Assembly: GCA_008638375.1 (NCBI GenBank)
Contig: VIRR01000497.1
Span: 36,822 to 100,821, forward strand
DNA: 64,000 nucleotides
Direction: 5' to 3'
Source of the DNA: Nyssa sinensis
Lineage: Eukaryota > Streptophyta > Magnoliopsida > Cornales > Nyssaceae
The notes under the pieces are model-generated. The model saw nothing but the letters and a program-made list of their open reading frames with translations. It had not been told where the DNA came from and searched no databases. A program made the translations under genes and the position numbers. Below are positions 49,743 to 61,661 of the stretch, one piece after another; the first letter of the stretch is position 1; each line of letters begins with the position of its first letter.

Positions 49743-52700
49743 GGGTAAATTACATTAAACTCCCTTCGCGTTTCTGACAATTACAAACAATACCCTTGGG
49801 GTTTCTGAAATTAGACTGCCCTCCCTAGTTAGGAATGTTTCTTTGATGCAGTTAATGGAGAATCATAATTTACCATATTGTCCTTATTCTTTTTAATAAT
49901 CTTTTAATCAAAAAGTCTAACTTAACTGAAATTACCTTTTTATCCATGTGATAGATTGAGATGAGGTTAAGATAGAGAGAGTTACTGCCATCTCTCTCTA
50001 CAATGGTCACTCCCTCTCTATCTCAAAATCCATCAACTAAATTTACAACTACTAAATCCACCTTATTATGTGACCAGTGAGGGATGCAACAGATGATGGA
50101 CAATTTAATCCATCGTTTCCATGACCAAGGCTTGCCAGCGAGATTCAATAGAAGTGTCGGAATGAGTCGTGAGACCACGTACCTAGATTACAGTTGGGGA
50201 TGTAGGGTTCTGTCCAGTGATCTTTGAGGTGTCTTTGTCGGGAAACTCTTTGCTTAATGAGATTCGGTTGGTGGCTGATAGGGTTGGTAGGAGGTTGCTA
50301 AATGGAGAGTAAAAGAGAGGCAGTGGCTGATGGTGGGAAAGAGGGGACTGCCATTGCCATTGCGGAGAGTGGGGAAGAGAAGCAGTGATCTGCCATGGCC
50401 TTTGTGGATGGTTTGCAGTAGCAAGATCTTATTGAAGAAATTGAATTAATGTTTTTTTACGGTTTCCCTCATTCTTTGGAGTTGATCTGTACGAGGTAAG
50501 ACTCTGTTTCTCTCCCTCTCTCTCTCTTTCCTTTCATTCTCCCTCCCTCCCGGCCACCTGTTAGAAGAATTTTTTTTCTTCTATACTTTGGACTTTGGAG
50601 GTATATAGCAGACTACTGCTTGAATTTGTTCAATTTGTTTTCTATCAAGAACTCCAAATTCGCATTGCATAGTGGTAAATATAGCATAAGTTGTCTGATT
50701 GAGACCTTAACTACAACTACTTTAAGGAAATCTTTAAGCCCTAAAAGGGCAAAAGGGCAAAAACCCAAGAAAGATTACATCGGCCTTAAAGAACCTAAAA
50801 AGTCAACAAAAGAAGTAACATTTACACGAAAAGCCTCTTTGACCCAAAAAAATAGTAAACGCAAAAAAACATCTTTAAGGAATGGAGTAGAGAGTTCCCG
50901 ATCCTCAAAGACGCGAATATTTCTCTCTTTCCACAGACACCACAAAAGACAGATAGGGGTTAATCTCCAAATTCTCTTAATTTCTTTCGGAAGGATGCAC
51001 CCTTCCCAAGCTAAAAGAAGATCTTTGACAGAATGTGGCATGACCCACGTGACACCAAAAATGGTGAAAACGAGGTTCCAGCAGCTCCAAGGAACATAAC
51101 AGTGAATGAGGGTGTGATCCACTTTTTCTTCATCATTCTTGCAAAAGTAACATCTACTAGCCATCAAGAATCCCCTCCTCATCATATTGTCCGCGGTTAA
51201 AATGGCCTTCCAAGAAGCTTCCCAAGCGAAGAAGGAGGCTTTGGGGGGGCCTTTGAATGCCAAGTGAGCTTCCAGGGAAAAAGAGTGTTTTCAGAAGGGA
51301 ACAAACTCTTGTAAAAGGAGCTCACCGAGAAAGATAGCTTTTCCGGCCTCCATAACCATTTATCTTCTCTTCCTTCCACTACCCGGAAATTATTGATATG
51401 GCTAAGAAAAGAGCCCACTTCCTCAAGCTCCCAATCAAAAAAATCTCTTCTAAAAGAAGGAGACCAAACAAGCCTATTCCCAGTGCGAACAACATACTCA
51501 CTAACCCGAGCCGACTTGTTTGTAGCCAAACTGTAAAGCCTTGGGAATTTCATCTTCAAAGATGTATCCCCATTCCACATATCGTCCCAAAAATTCACCC
51601 TGTCCCCCTTCCCAACGACAAACCTACATCGATCCTTAAAAGGATTCCAATCTCTTCTGATGTAACCCCAAAGCCCACAACCCATCGGCCCTTCAACCCT
51701 GCCCGAACACCAGCCCCCAGACTCTCTCCCATACTTAGCCACAATAATCTCCTTCCATAAATCCTTTTCACTATTACCAAACTTCCATAACCATTTCCCT
51801 AGGAGAGCTGTATTGAAGATTCTCAAGTCTTTCACCCCTAAGCCCCCTAGAGACTGAGGTTTCTTAATTTTATCCCACGCCACTAAGTGAATTTTCCTGC
51901 AATCACCCTCATGGCCCCAAAGAAAGTCTCTTTGAATTTTCTCCAATCTACTGCTCACTGTCTTCGGGATCGGGAAAAGAGACATGAAATAGGTGGGAAG
52001 ATTGGCCAAAGAGCTTTTCAGAAGAGTGAGCCTGCCTCCTTTAGAGAGAAGCTGACCTTTCCATCCTGAGAGTTTACTATGAAACCTCTCCACCACCGGA
52101 TCCCAAATCCCAACTGATCTTGCACTAGCTCCCAAAGGAAGACCTAGGTAAGAAGAGGGAAAGCATCCCACTTTGCAGCCTAAGGTGCTGGCCAGAAGAT
52201 CCAACCCCTGTAAAGCCCCAACCGGATAAATGCAGCTCTTAGCCAAGTTGATCTTAAGCCCTGAAACTGCTTCAAAACACACAAGAATGCATCGGATAAA
52301 GCGGCGCTGGCGAACTGTGGGATCGTAAAAGATGATGGTATCATCGGCAAACAAAAGATGAGAGACCACAATGCCATCTCTCCTACATGCCCCCCCTGAA
52401 AACCTTTGATAAGGCCAACCTCCTCAGCCCTGCACATGAAGCGGCTCAAAGCCTCCATAGCGATCACAAAGAGAAGGGGGGATATGGGATCCCCTTGTCT
52501 CAACCCTCTAGATGAACGAAAAAAGCCTGCGGGGGATCCGTTGACGAGGACCGAGAAAGAAACAGTGGAAATACACGTCAGGATCCACCTCCTCCACATG
52601 TCCCAAAAACCCATCTTGGCCAACATACCCAACAAGAATCTCCAGTTAACATGATCGAAAGCCTTCTCAATATCCAGCTTACAATCTTGAAAATTTAATA

Positions 52701-53417
52701 ATTTCTATTTATTAATAATGTCATTCTTCTATTTATTATTGTTATAGACAAAAAAAGATTTGGGAGTCCTGATAATGAACCGTATAAGTTCAAGTTATAA
52801 TATGGTGGATGTGGAGTGCCAGAGAGATAAATACCTGGCTCTATGTTTTATTTGCAAATTTGTGGTTCTAGTTTGCTTTTGATGCATTCATATACATTGT
52901 AAGTTTTATTTCTGATCTTATTTGATAAAATTATTTGATATTCTTACTTCAATTTGTGTAACAGTCACCATTTTTTCTTAATTTGTTATCCTTGATGTTT
53001 CTGGATTCATAGTTGTAAAAGATCATGAACTGCATACTGGGTCACAATTTATCCCACTGGTTTCCACTTTCATGCTTTGGCATTCATAATTTAGTATTGT
53101 TTTTTTTGTTTGATTTTCTTTTTCTTTTTCTTTTTTCTTTTGCTTTATCTGATAATTGTGATAAGTCTAGTTCTGCATTGCTTACATATTATTGATGGGG
53201 CTGTGATGAGACGTAATCAAGTTGGCATTTCGGGTGGAAGTATTGGATATCATGGTGTTGGTCATCAATAGGTGCCTTCTCAGTAACGGAGCCTAGCGGT
53301 AGGAGAGAAAGTGTTACAAAAACAGCCCTGACAGGGGAGGACAGTGTAATTTCAGAAACCCTAAGAATTCTGTCTGCAATTGTCAGAAACCCGATGGGAG
53401 GTCAGTATAATTTATCC
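49743..53417. mobile_element. Mutator-like TIR element with internal LINE insertion
   Basis: Left terminus GGGTAAATTACATTAAACTC...TTTCTGACAATTAC...GGGTTTCTGAAATTAGAC is inverted at the right as GTAATTTCAGAAACCC...GCAATTGTCAGAAACCC...CAGTATAATTTATCC, over about 100 bp. A 9-bp duplication ATAAATAAA flanks it (49734-49742, 53418-53426), though the site is itself a TAAA repeat. Length 3675 bp, of which about 2.1 kb is the LINE. No transposase is visible, so it is non-autonomous. The ends match 57645-59093. Confidence 0.78.
50569..52690 (-). pseudogene. 5'-truncated, frameshifted L1-type LINE reverse transcriptase
   Basis: Reverse-strand sequence opens inside the RT palm ([16 protein letters not shown]), continues with [15 protein letters not shown], then the catalytic FADD box at about 52345, YLGLPLGA, and a C-terminal zf-RVT-type region (WEASWKAILTADNMMRRG...CYFCKNDEEKVDHTLIHC). 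Upstream endonuclease and most of ORF2 are absent. Two frame breaks are evident: near 52385-52395 beside a G6/C6 run, and at the C7 run 51243-51249. It ends at an A-rich tail (T run on + at 50570-50577). Dead copy inserted into the Mutator-like element. Confidence 0.88.
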
Positions 53418-53426
53418 ATAAATAAA

Positions 53427-53763
53427 TAAATAAAATACATGGTCATTGTATAAATGACTTGTGTCACATTAACAGTGAGTTGTAGTTTATCATCCAGGGA
53501 TAAGGCATATATATTCAATGAAAATAATAGATATAACAGCTTCTAAAAGAAGTTGTCCATTTGTTATATTGGTGGATGCTAATGACAGAGATTCGAGATC
53601 TTTCATTCGAGATTCAAATGAAAGAGCACTAAAAGGACTTGAAAATATTTGTTAAATCACATCAACCAAAAAGGAATTGAAGGAGTGAATATATAGGTTA
53701 AGCATTTGCAAATTCAGAAAAACGTGCAATCACTATTCAAAAACCAAGATTATGCGTGGGGTC

Positions 53764-53794
<31 letters not shown>

Positions 53795-56703
53795 ACAAAG
53801 GGCATCATGTTCATCCATGCACATTATGAATATATAAAGCACTCTTGGAAGAAGTACATCCAAGATCCCACTAATCATCATGCTACAATGATTAGAAGCA
53901 GGATCCCTAAAGAAATATAGAAAAAAAGTTACTTTTCTACAACTCTTCTTATTGAAGAACTGTTGTCAAAATCTGCTTCTTGATAGAATACGCTTTTTAA
54001 TTGATTAAAGAAGCATGATTCTTGTGCTACTCTAACAAGCACTTTTGACAAAACTTATATCAAGGCTGTAGGGAACTGGAGATTTTTTATCAAAGAACAA
54101 AGAAGTAGATGGACAATACCCTCTAAGCAGCACCTCTTGTGGGGTTCATTTGCGTCATGTATCTTTGCGTTTGCCCAAAAATTAAACAAAGAAAAAACTA
54201 CGCATAATTAGGGGAAAAAAATTGCAATAAATGAAAATTTTGCAATAGATTGATTTTAGACTAATCTTAAATCGAACAACTAATACATGTCTTATTTGTC
54301 ACAGTTCATAGTTTCCCTTCAGCTATTATAAATATGCATAAAAAAATCAGCTTATAGCGAGATAACACTATAATTTAGTAGACAGAGGGGATTGAAAAAC
54401 CAGCACATAACAAAACTCTCTTTTAGTTTTTGTTATATGAAGTCAAAATTCCACAGAATGAAATGAAAGGGAAGGAGTTTCATTTTCCAATGGAACTCTC
54501 ACTGTAACTGGAAGTTAAAAGCTTAAGATACTGAAAGAAAAAAAAGAAAAATGTATTTGCCAAAAACAAAGGAAGACTAAATGGTATAATGTTTGGCCAT
54601 TAAGAGTCAGTGCATCACTAGCAGCTAATAACCTGGCTTACATCTTGAAGTTTTACAACAAGCAGTGGGAGATCCTAATTCCTGGGCACTCACAATTTAA
54701 TATCATTATTAGCTTTGCCTGGAAATCCACAGGATTACAATAATCTTCTATAACTTCCCATGAAATGAAGGGAACCTTGTTAAATGCAACTAATATATAT
54801 ACAACACAAGTAGTACCTGAAATGACTGAGAGGATCCCTTAAAAAAAATTCCATAAATTTGGTTGTCTTTCCCTAACTTCATAAATTACCGAACACAGTG
54901 TTCAACTGTACATTCATTACTCATCTATTCTCAAAATACAGTTCTCTCACAAAATCTACAGAAGAGAAGATTTGCCAATATTTTTAAAACTTCATTAAAA
55001 TAAATGTAACTCCGTCTTTGGTTGCATGGTCTTCATCTAGTTTTGTTTTCCCTACAAGAGGAAAACGAATATGCATTCTTTTATTGTGTGAGTATGAGAG
55101 AGATAGAGAGAGAGAGAGAGAGACATGGGACTACAGTTACCGGAATGGGAAGAGTGCACAAAGTTGGGGAAAAGGAGTAAGATCCCTGTCAATAAGATAA
55201 TAATCTAGAATTGTTGGGGACAAACTTTATAGGGAAAGGGACAAGCTGGAGAATAGGAAAAAAAATTAATCTGAAAATTCTATGAAGTTTCAAGGATGGG
55301 TCAAAATACGAAAAAGGCACGGAATTTCACTTTGTGTGTAATGGCACAAAAGAGTCACTTCCGACCAAGCCTCATCAAAACAAATTGTTCCATGGTGGGA
55401 TTTCCTAAACTTCATATTTTCCTCTAGAATAACAGATTTCTTGAAGTGTGTTTTTTCTTTCCCCCAAAACAAGAAGAAGCTAGAAACAGAAGTGGTTTCT
55501 GGGATAAATGCTTAAAAAAAGCAATCCAAATTAAGGAAGTGAGATGGATGAGTACCTAGAGAAGAAAGAATGAACTTAAAAAATAAAAGCATTTGTGAGA
55601 GCAGGCACATTGTAAATGATATGAGAAGAAGGTTAGATACTATGTTTAGGCAAAAACCAAGTTATGCAATCAAGGAGTCATATGTTCAACTTATAAAATT
55701 ATATAAAAAATAATAGAATGAGTCATATGTTCAAGTTGAAGATTGATAAGAGTTAATTTGGTTTACAGAAGGAGCAGAGGGTTGAGAGAGGTAAAGAACA
55801 GAATTCTTTTGGGTTTATAACTGATAATCCCCTATTCCACTAATATTGACTATATATATATAGCCTTACAACTGGTAGAAAGTAATAACAACAATGCTAA
55901 AGAGTAGGAACAAAAAAGGCAACCACTTGCCACTAACGTACTAAAACAAATAAAACAGAGTAAAACAGAGCATAACCCACTAACAGCTAAAACCAACTTG
56001 ACCGAGTCACACGTTGCCCCTCCACTAAGTGCTACGTCTCTGCATGAGATGCGGGCAATCAAAGTGATCATATCAAAGATGTTCTAAGAACAACGGATGT
56101 GGGGTAAAGAATCCACTGTGACGTATAAGAAAAGATATTAGGGCCTAAGATTGACCAAAAAAGCATGGCCATATATAGAGCAGAACAGAAAATATGAGAT
56201 ACATCTAATGACCTCAAAAAACTACAGTAAGATTTTGTTAAATTGATTTGAGTCCAATAAAATATGGCTGCAAAATTTATTCCTTTTTATTAGAATTTTC
56301 TTAGGTTACGTTCGAGAGATTTTGAATCATGGGCAAACAAAAATTAGGGCTGAAAGGTAATTTACATATATGATGTTTGATAAGGTGTATTGGCATATAC
56401 TTTATTCTAGCGAGTTCATCTTAAATTTCTAAAATTATTGGAAGACCAGAAACATTCCTCCATGCTAAAATTATGACCTTGATGACCAACTACCTAACAG
56501 CAGAAATCTAGCCATTTAATGGAAGCCAGTAAATTCAGAAAAAAGAAACGAAAGCAAGATCCACCACATATTATGTACAAGACCAAAAAAAAAAAAAGTC
56601 CATCAAAAATTATCAAATGAACAACTCCATAATCAACAAAATTGTTAAAATTTTAAAAATATAATGCATGATATATGTCCTTAGATCAGCGACGGACACA
56701 GAA
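53427..56703. other. Intergenic or NFD6 downstream sequence
   Basis: No recognisable exon. A (GT)n microsatellite lies at about 53763-53790. The last exon of the NFD6-like gene may be somewhere here but none is clear. A reverse-strand frame at 55850-56071 looks like low-information hydrophobic sequence rather than a gene. Confidence 0.45.
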
Positions 56704-57097
56704 TTAAGCAATAATACCTTCAAGGGTCCAGCCGTAGCTCCGGGGAGTGACGGAGAGCATTGAAGTGAGCAATGCGGAGGCAGTGGCGGTGTGAAATGGA
56801 AGCATCGATTCGATGCAGCTCATCTCAACCGGTGATCTGTTTCACATACAGAATAGAGCATTTAAATAACGTTAACTAACCAAACAATTTTCCTTATTAA
56901 CTATAAATAAGTATAATCGATAAGAGTATATGTACTATGATGGACCTGAAAATGCGAGCAGAGAGTGGTTTCTGTGTCGAGATGCGAAAGGGAGACTGCG
57001 CGGGTTTGGATTTAGCTCCGGCGGAAAGTCTCGCTGCCGCGCTTCGGGCTGCTGTTGAGCGGAGGAAAGATCTGGCGGCGGAGGCGACGGCTGACAT
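56704..57097 (-). CDS. NFD6: NUCLEAR FUSION DEFECTIVE 6-like organelle protein
   Basis: Exon 1 56946-57097 starts [20 protein letters not shown] and ends in ...PLSARIF; its AG|GTCCAT donor joins ACAG|ATCACC at 56836 to give [20 protein letters not shown], then [20 protein letters not shown]. This order is that of plant NFD6-type proteins (about 90-100 residues). The Arg/Ala/Ser-rich N-terminus is a typical mitochondrial or plastid presequence; Arabidopsis NFD6 is needed for polar-nuclei fusion in the embryo sac. The 3' end is uncertain: reading through gives EGIIA and a TAA at 56704-56706, whereas a donor GAAG|GTATTA at 56717 would lead to a short last exon that I could not locate; family members often end in a separate small exon. 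The gene lies about 215 bp from a nested Mutator-like element upstream. Confidence 0.83.
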
Positions 57098-57644
57098 GGT
57101 TGTTTGGGTTGCAGAAGTCGCGGAGAGTTTTGGTTTGGACGGTCTTGGGGTTTTGGGTTTTGGTAAGGCTTGGGGCTAAGAGGTCTTGCGTATATCTCCT
57201 CGTACAGAAAGCTTCCGCCTCTAGTCACAGAATGTATACGCGTGGCTTTGTTGTGTTTGAGGCTCGATTTCTTTTTTAGGAAAATATTCCAATTCAATTC
57301 TATTATTAACTTGGGTTAATCACACTTTTTTTTCTACGATTTCTAATAATTGTAAATATTTTTTTTTATAGTTTTTAAATTTACATTATTTCTCTTTTAC
57401 TTTGAGTTATAATTACAATTCTTCCTTCAGGTTATTGTTATGAAAGTTGTTAATGTTAAGCTAAAAAATTATTTTAAAATACTTAATTTATACAAAATTA
57501 TATAAAAAAGACAAATTTATCATTTTCTTCCCAAATGCTCTTTGAAACTCTCTTTCCTTTCAAATCTCGCAGCTCTCTTTTTCTTGCAAAAGGGCAATTC
57601 TTAGCTGCAATTAAGGTGCGTCCTTAATTATACAAATATTATTA

Positions 57645-59093
57645 GGGTAAATTACATTTACTTTTCTTGAGATTTTGACAATTGTAGAAACATCTTCTAT
57701 ATTTTCTGAGATAACACTGTCTCTCTTCTGGTTTCAATGTTTATAACAGCTTCCCCCTACCGTCAATGATAGTTAATTGACCTAACGCTATTTGATGATG
57801 TAAGTAATTTTTTTTTTTGTCTAAATATCAATTTTACCCCTTACAAGTCATGGTTAAATGACAAAACTACCCTCACTTTAATAATATTTTTTTTAATTAA
57901 AAAAAGACAATTTCTTCTACCATCTTCTCTCTCTCATAAACCCAAATTCCTCTCTCTCTCTCTACAACCCAAATTCCTCTCTTCTTTCAATCAATCTGTT
58001 TTTTCAATTCTATTCTTGGTCTCTCAAGCTCTGAGGACCAATCCACTCTCTCTCACTAGAATATTCTATATACGGCATCAGAATGTGTTTTGAAAGCTTT
58101 GATGGGTCAATGAAAATTGCCTTTGGTTAGATTTCACCATTCCTTTATATGTATATGTTCTTGGTTCTTTGATTAATTGGGTTTTTCAACAGTGGAGTTT
58201 GCCATATATTTTGATTTTTGGGATATCATATCTATATCTATATCAAAGAAGTTTATATCAAAACCACTATGTTCTTAAGACTCGTGTTGTTTATTGAGAA
58301 ATTATTGTTTGACCCTTTTAGACTTGCCATCTCTCTCTCCCTTCAACTATATTTTCCTTTGAATTGCTGCTGTTCTATGCTTCTTGCCTAAGAAGGGTAT
58401 TTTGAGTGCAAAAGCACAGAGATGATCATTCTGTTTTTGGATTGAAAAGGGGCCAAGATTGTTCATTGTTGGTTTCAGTCAATGTCTTCTGCTTCTTTGC
58501 GACTCGTCAACTGATTCGACTCAGTTGTGCGATTTGAAACTTCGCACGAATCGGTTCCGTGATCTTTCTTCTCTCTCTCTATATGTGCCCAAGTCGATCC
58601 ACCTCGTTTGCTTTTTCTTTTCGACATTAATCAATTTGGGGTTTCACAGGTATTTCGACGTCCGGAGCGAATCGGAAATACTTGAGATATGGCTCGCCGG
58701 ACACTGGATCAAGCTTTGGGTGTGTGATCATAGTGGACCGGATCTGCTCGTTGAAGTCGTAGCGGCCAATGGTCTCAAGGTCACGGTGGTCGATGAGGCC
58801 AAATAGCCCTCGGGCGTAAAATAGGAGGAGTGATACAAGGTTAGGGCAGAGAAATTGAGAGAGAGAAGTGACATAGGGTAAAGTAAATATGAGAGAGGAA
58901 GAAAGATGAAAGGGAAGAGAATTTTTCACTTTAAAATAATTATTAAAATATAAGGGGTAAAATAGTAAATGAACAGATTCTGTTAACAACGTTTAGGGGA
59001 CAGGTCTGACAAGGGGACAATGTTATTTCAGAAAGTATATGGAAAGTTTCTGCAATTGTCAGAAACCTTAGGGGAGGTAAGTGTAATTATCTC
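57645..59093. mobile_element. Inner Mutator-like element (Pack-MULE) with NCED fragment
   Basis: Left end GGGTAAATTACATTTACTTTTC...TTGACAATTGTAGAAAC, right end GTTTCTGCAATTGTCAGAAAC...GTAAGTGTAATTATCTC; perfect 9-bp duplication ATATTATTA at 57636-57644 and 59094-59102. Length 1449 bp. Carries no transposase but does carry a piece of a host gene at 58639-58815, which makes it a Pack-MULE. CT-rich tracts (57920-58040, 58570) lie between the terminal repeat and the cargo. Confidence 0.83.
58639..58815 (-). pseudogene. Shrunken NCED gene fragment captured by the Mutator-like element
   Basis: Reverse-strand translation runs [57 protein letters not shown] without a stop. Each block is a known consecutive block of plant 9-cis-epoxycarotenoid dioxygenases (plastid enzymes of abscisic-acid synthesis), but the family normally has about 35 residues between the first two, about 11 after PVSGE and a few before VEIPV. 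So three internal deletions have occurred, all keeping the frame. Upstream LLLFY also fits. None of the iron-binding histidine regions is complete, so no enzyme activity is expected. The fragment lies between TIRs, supporting capture rather than an in-place pseudogene. Confidence 0.8.
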
Positions 59094-59429
59094 ATATTAT
59101 TATTATTGGCAACTCACTCTAGCGGTGCAACGCCAACTCTCTCACTGTTGTTGGCAGTTAAACCCTTGCCATCCTGTATTTACCGTACCCCTTCATCGGC
59201 TGTCTTCTCCAACCACAACCTCAAACTCCCTTATTAAAGAAAAATTGATTTTTTTTTATTAAAAATATGTTATTAAATTTGGGAGTAAATTTGTAAATTA
59301 ATAACTTCTGTTAATGCTGTTTGGGAGAGAAATCTGACAAGAGAACAATGTAATTCAGAAACTCTAGAAGAAGTATATGCAATTATAAAAAATCACAAGC
59401 AAAATAAGTGTAATTAATTCTATTAACTT

Positions 59430-61600
59430 TGGCTCTCTTTAACTTGTCAATGGGCCAAATTTTGATATGAATTTTATTTGTTTAAACAGAGATGAATTGT
59501 ATTTTTTGATCCGTGATTCGATCTAAATTAAACTTGAATTCAATAAAAATATTTATTAAATAAACTAGATATAAATTTACATGATCCAATTCATTAAAAA
59601 TTTGATCCAATATATTTATAATGTATAATTATAAATAATATAATATGTTAAATATATATGATAAATTTTTAGGGGTGGATAATTTTATATGTACAATTTT
59701 ATATTATTTGAGTATTTTTTTGGTCGAATTTCATTTGTCTGATCAGATTATTCAATAGTTAATAAATTTAAATTTAGATATGGATCAATCATTAAGTAAT
59801 CTGTCGAATTATTAAATCAAATAAAATATTTTTTAACGGATCGGATTGAGATCATGCCTAATCCAATTCATATCTGATCTATTTACATGCCTAAGTATTT
59901 GTATTCAACTCAACTCAATTCAAAATTTTTTTATCTCAATTAGTTAGATTCGTTACACTATTTTATTTGATTTAGGATAATTTAAAAAAAAAAAAAGATT
60001 ATCTCAATTATTTAGATTTGTTACCCAAATTCATTTTATTTAAGAGATTTCTGCTGTTAGACTAGGATACTTAAATTATAGCAGTGATCTTCCTGTCCTA
60101 TTCTCTTTACAAGTTTGAATATGAAGCTATATTATTGGCTATAGTGATTCTAGATTACTACTAACCTCTTGGATACATGTTCAAATTAAATAAAGCTGTT
60201 TGATTTTCTTAAAATAGAAGGCAAATAATGTAGTTTATATATTGATCAAAGATACATAACTAACCTTGATTTTAGAAATTAATTGGATACTCTAGATATT
60301 GATTATGGGGATTATGGAACTTTTTGCAAGAAATATTGCATTGCTATGGCTTCACTCACAAATGGATTTAACTATTAATGCATTGTGTAACAACAGTTAG
60401 TGTTCAATTTTGTTTCAAATGTTTCATGCTTTAACACAAGATCTGCCCAAGACAATTAAGGCTTAAATCCATAAATTTAAATGATAATTTTTTTTAAAAT
60501 TTTTTTTAATTAATGTAAAAAAATTTATTCTTTTTTACTTTTCGAAATGTTAGAGGAGCAATAGAAAATTTGAAACATAATTCTACTAATGAAATTTACA
60601 AAAACTATAAACTAGACATTACAATGAAATTATTTCACATCTTGTGTTTCATGTAAACAAATACTAATAAAAAATTAAAATAATTTGGAAGATAACTTTA
60701 CTAATAGAATTTACAAAATTTATAGAATAGATTTTTTCTTGTAATTATGTGTCTATGGAACTTCCTTTGTGAGACTTAAAACTTTTATAAACCTTATACT
60801 TCACCCCCACATACTCTCCCAACTTGGAAGAAGGGAGAATTCAATTTTAGGTGTGGTTACAATTACATAAAGACTATTAAGTTAGGCTACCTAATTTGCA
60901 CCTTCAACATGAAAGGAATTCAAAATCTATCATATCAAGGTGTATATAATTGAATGGTATTGTGTTGGAGGGTTGATTTGTCGAAGTTAACAGACATTTT
61001 TCAAGATAGTAATCATGATAATGAGACCTCAACCAAATGTTGTCAAATAAAGGTCCGTGTTGGCTTTCTAAGGTGCTAAAAGCAAGAATGAAAAATAAAT
61101 AGTGCAACCCAATAGCAAAGTGGTTATGCTTTCGGCAAATATAAAAGGACAAAACTCAATGCACGAGACTCGTGTTACTGCAGAGTCTGAAAATGTTCAG
61201 ATGTAAAACCTGTGATCTCCCAGTCACAATGGAACTACCTTACCGTTGTGCCAAGCTCGCCTCGCTTTCAGGTAACATTGCAACACAATTATTTTTCATA
61301 CATTGCCTTCTCAAAAAAATACTAGACCTTGTGTAGATTCATCAAGTGAATGTTTTAAGTAACTCCTTTAACAACCTTTTGTAAGTGCATGATTTTACAA
61401 AACTTGCAATTAGAGAGACTTGTAATCAGTAATGAATTAGTAAAATTTCAATAAAATCGCCTCAGCTTTCTAGTTTATTTAGACTTCCAAATTTTGGACA
61501 ATGTTCATTACCCAAAAGTCATTCAGAATCAAGCAAGAGTGAAATTACAGTGAATAAGATGTAAAAACTACAAAATCTAAACAGAATTGGATACTGTCAT
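59430..61600. other. AT-rich intergenic stretch
   Basis: No exon recognised. Contains low-complexity AT DNA with repeated ATTTGATCC/GGATCAAAT-like words (59460-59900, a decayed dispersed element) and the SINE listed at 61140. Confidence 0.5.
61140..61265 (-). repeat. Au-like SINE fragment, reverse strand
   Basis: Reverse strand reads GCGAGCTTGGCACAACGGTAAGGTAGTTCCATTGTGACTGGGAGATCACAGG in pieces (AACGGTAAGG box-A side; GATCACAGGTTTT box-B side), then GCAGTAACACGAGTCTCGTGCATTGAG. The 3' part parallels the SINE at 3383-3490, so both belong to one family. Confidence 0.55.
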
Positions 61601-61661
61601 GGATGGTTTATTCCTCTGGTGTGCATTGAACAAACTTGTGACAGGCTTTACTGTCAAACTT

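Larger units (their letters stand above)
57313..59420. mobile_element. Outer Mutator-like element
   Basis: Left end GGGTTAATCACACTTTTTTT...TTTCTAATAATTGTAAAT and right end GCAATTATAAAAAATCAC...AAGTGTAATTAATTC are inverted repeats of the same family as the inner element. A perfect 9-bp duplication TATTAACTT flanks it (57304-57312, 59421-59429). Without the nested element its own body is about 650 bp. Ends are more diverged than those of the inner copy, as expected for an older insertion. Confidence 0.78.

Noticed and set aside
55850..56071. 73-codon hydrophobic reverse-strand frame
   Set aside because: No homology recognised, no splice context linking it to NFD6, and repeat-like composition.
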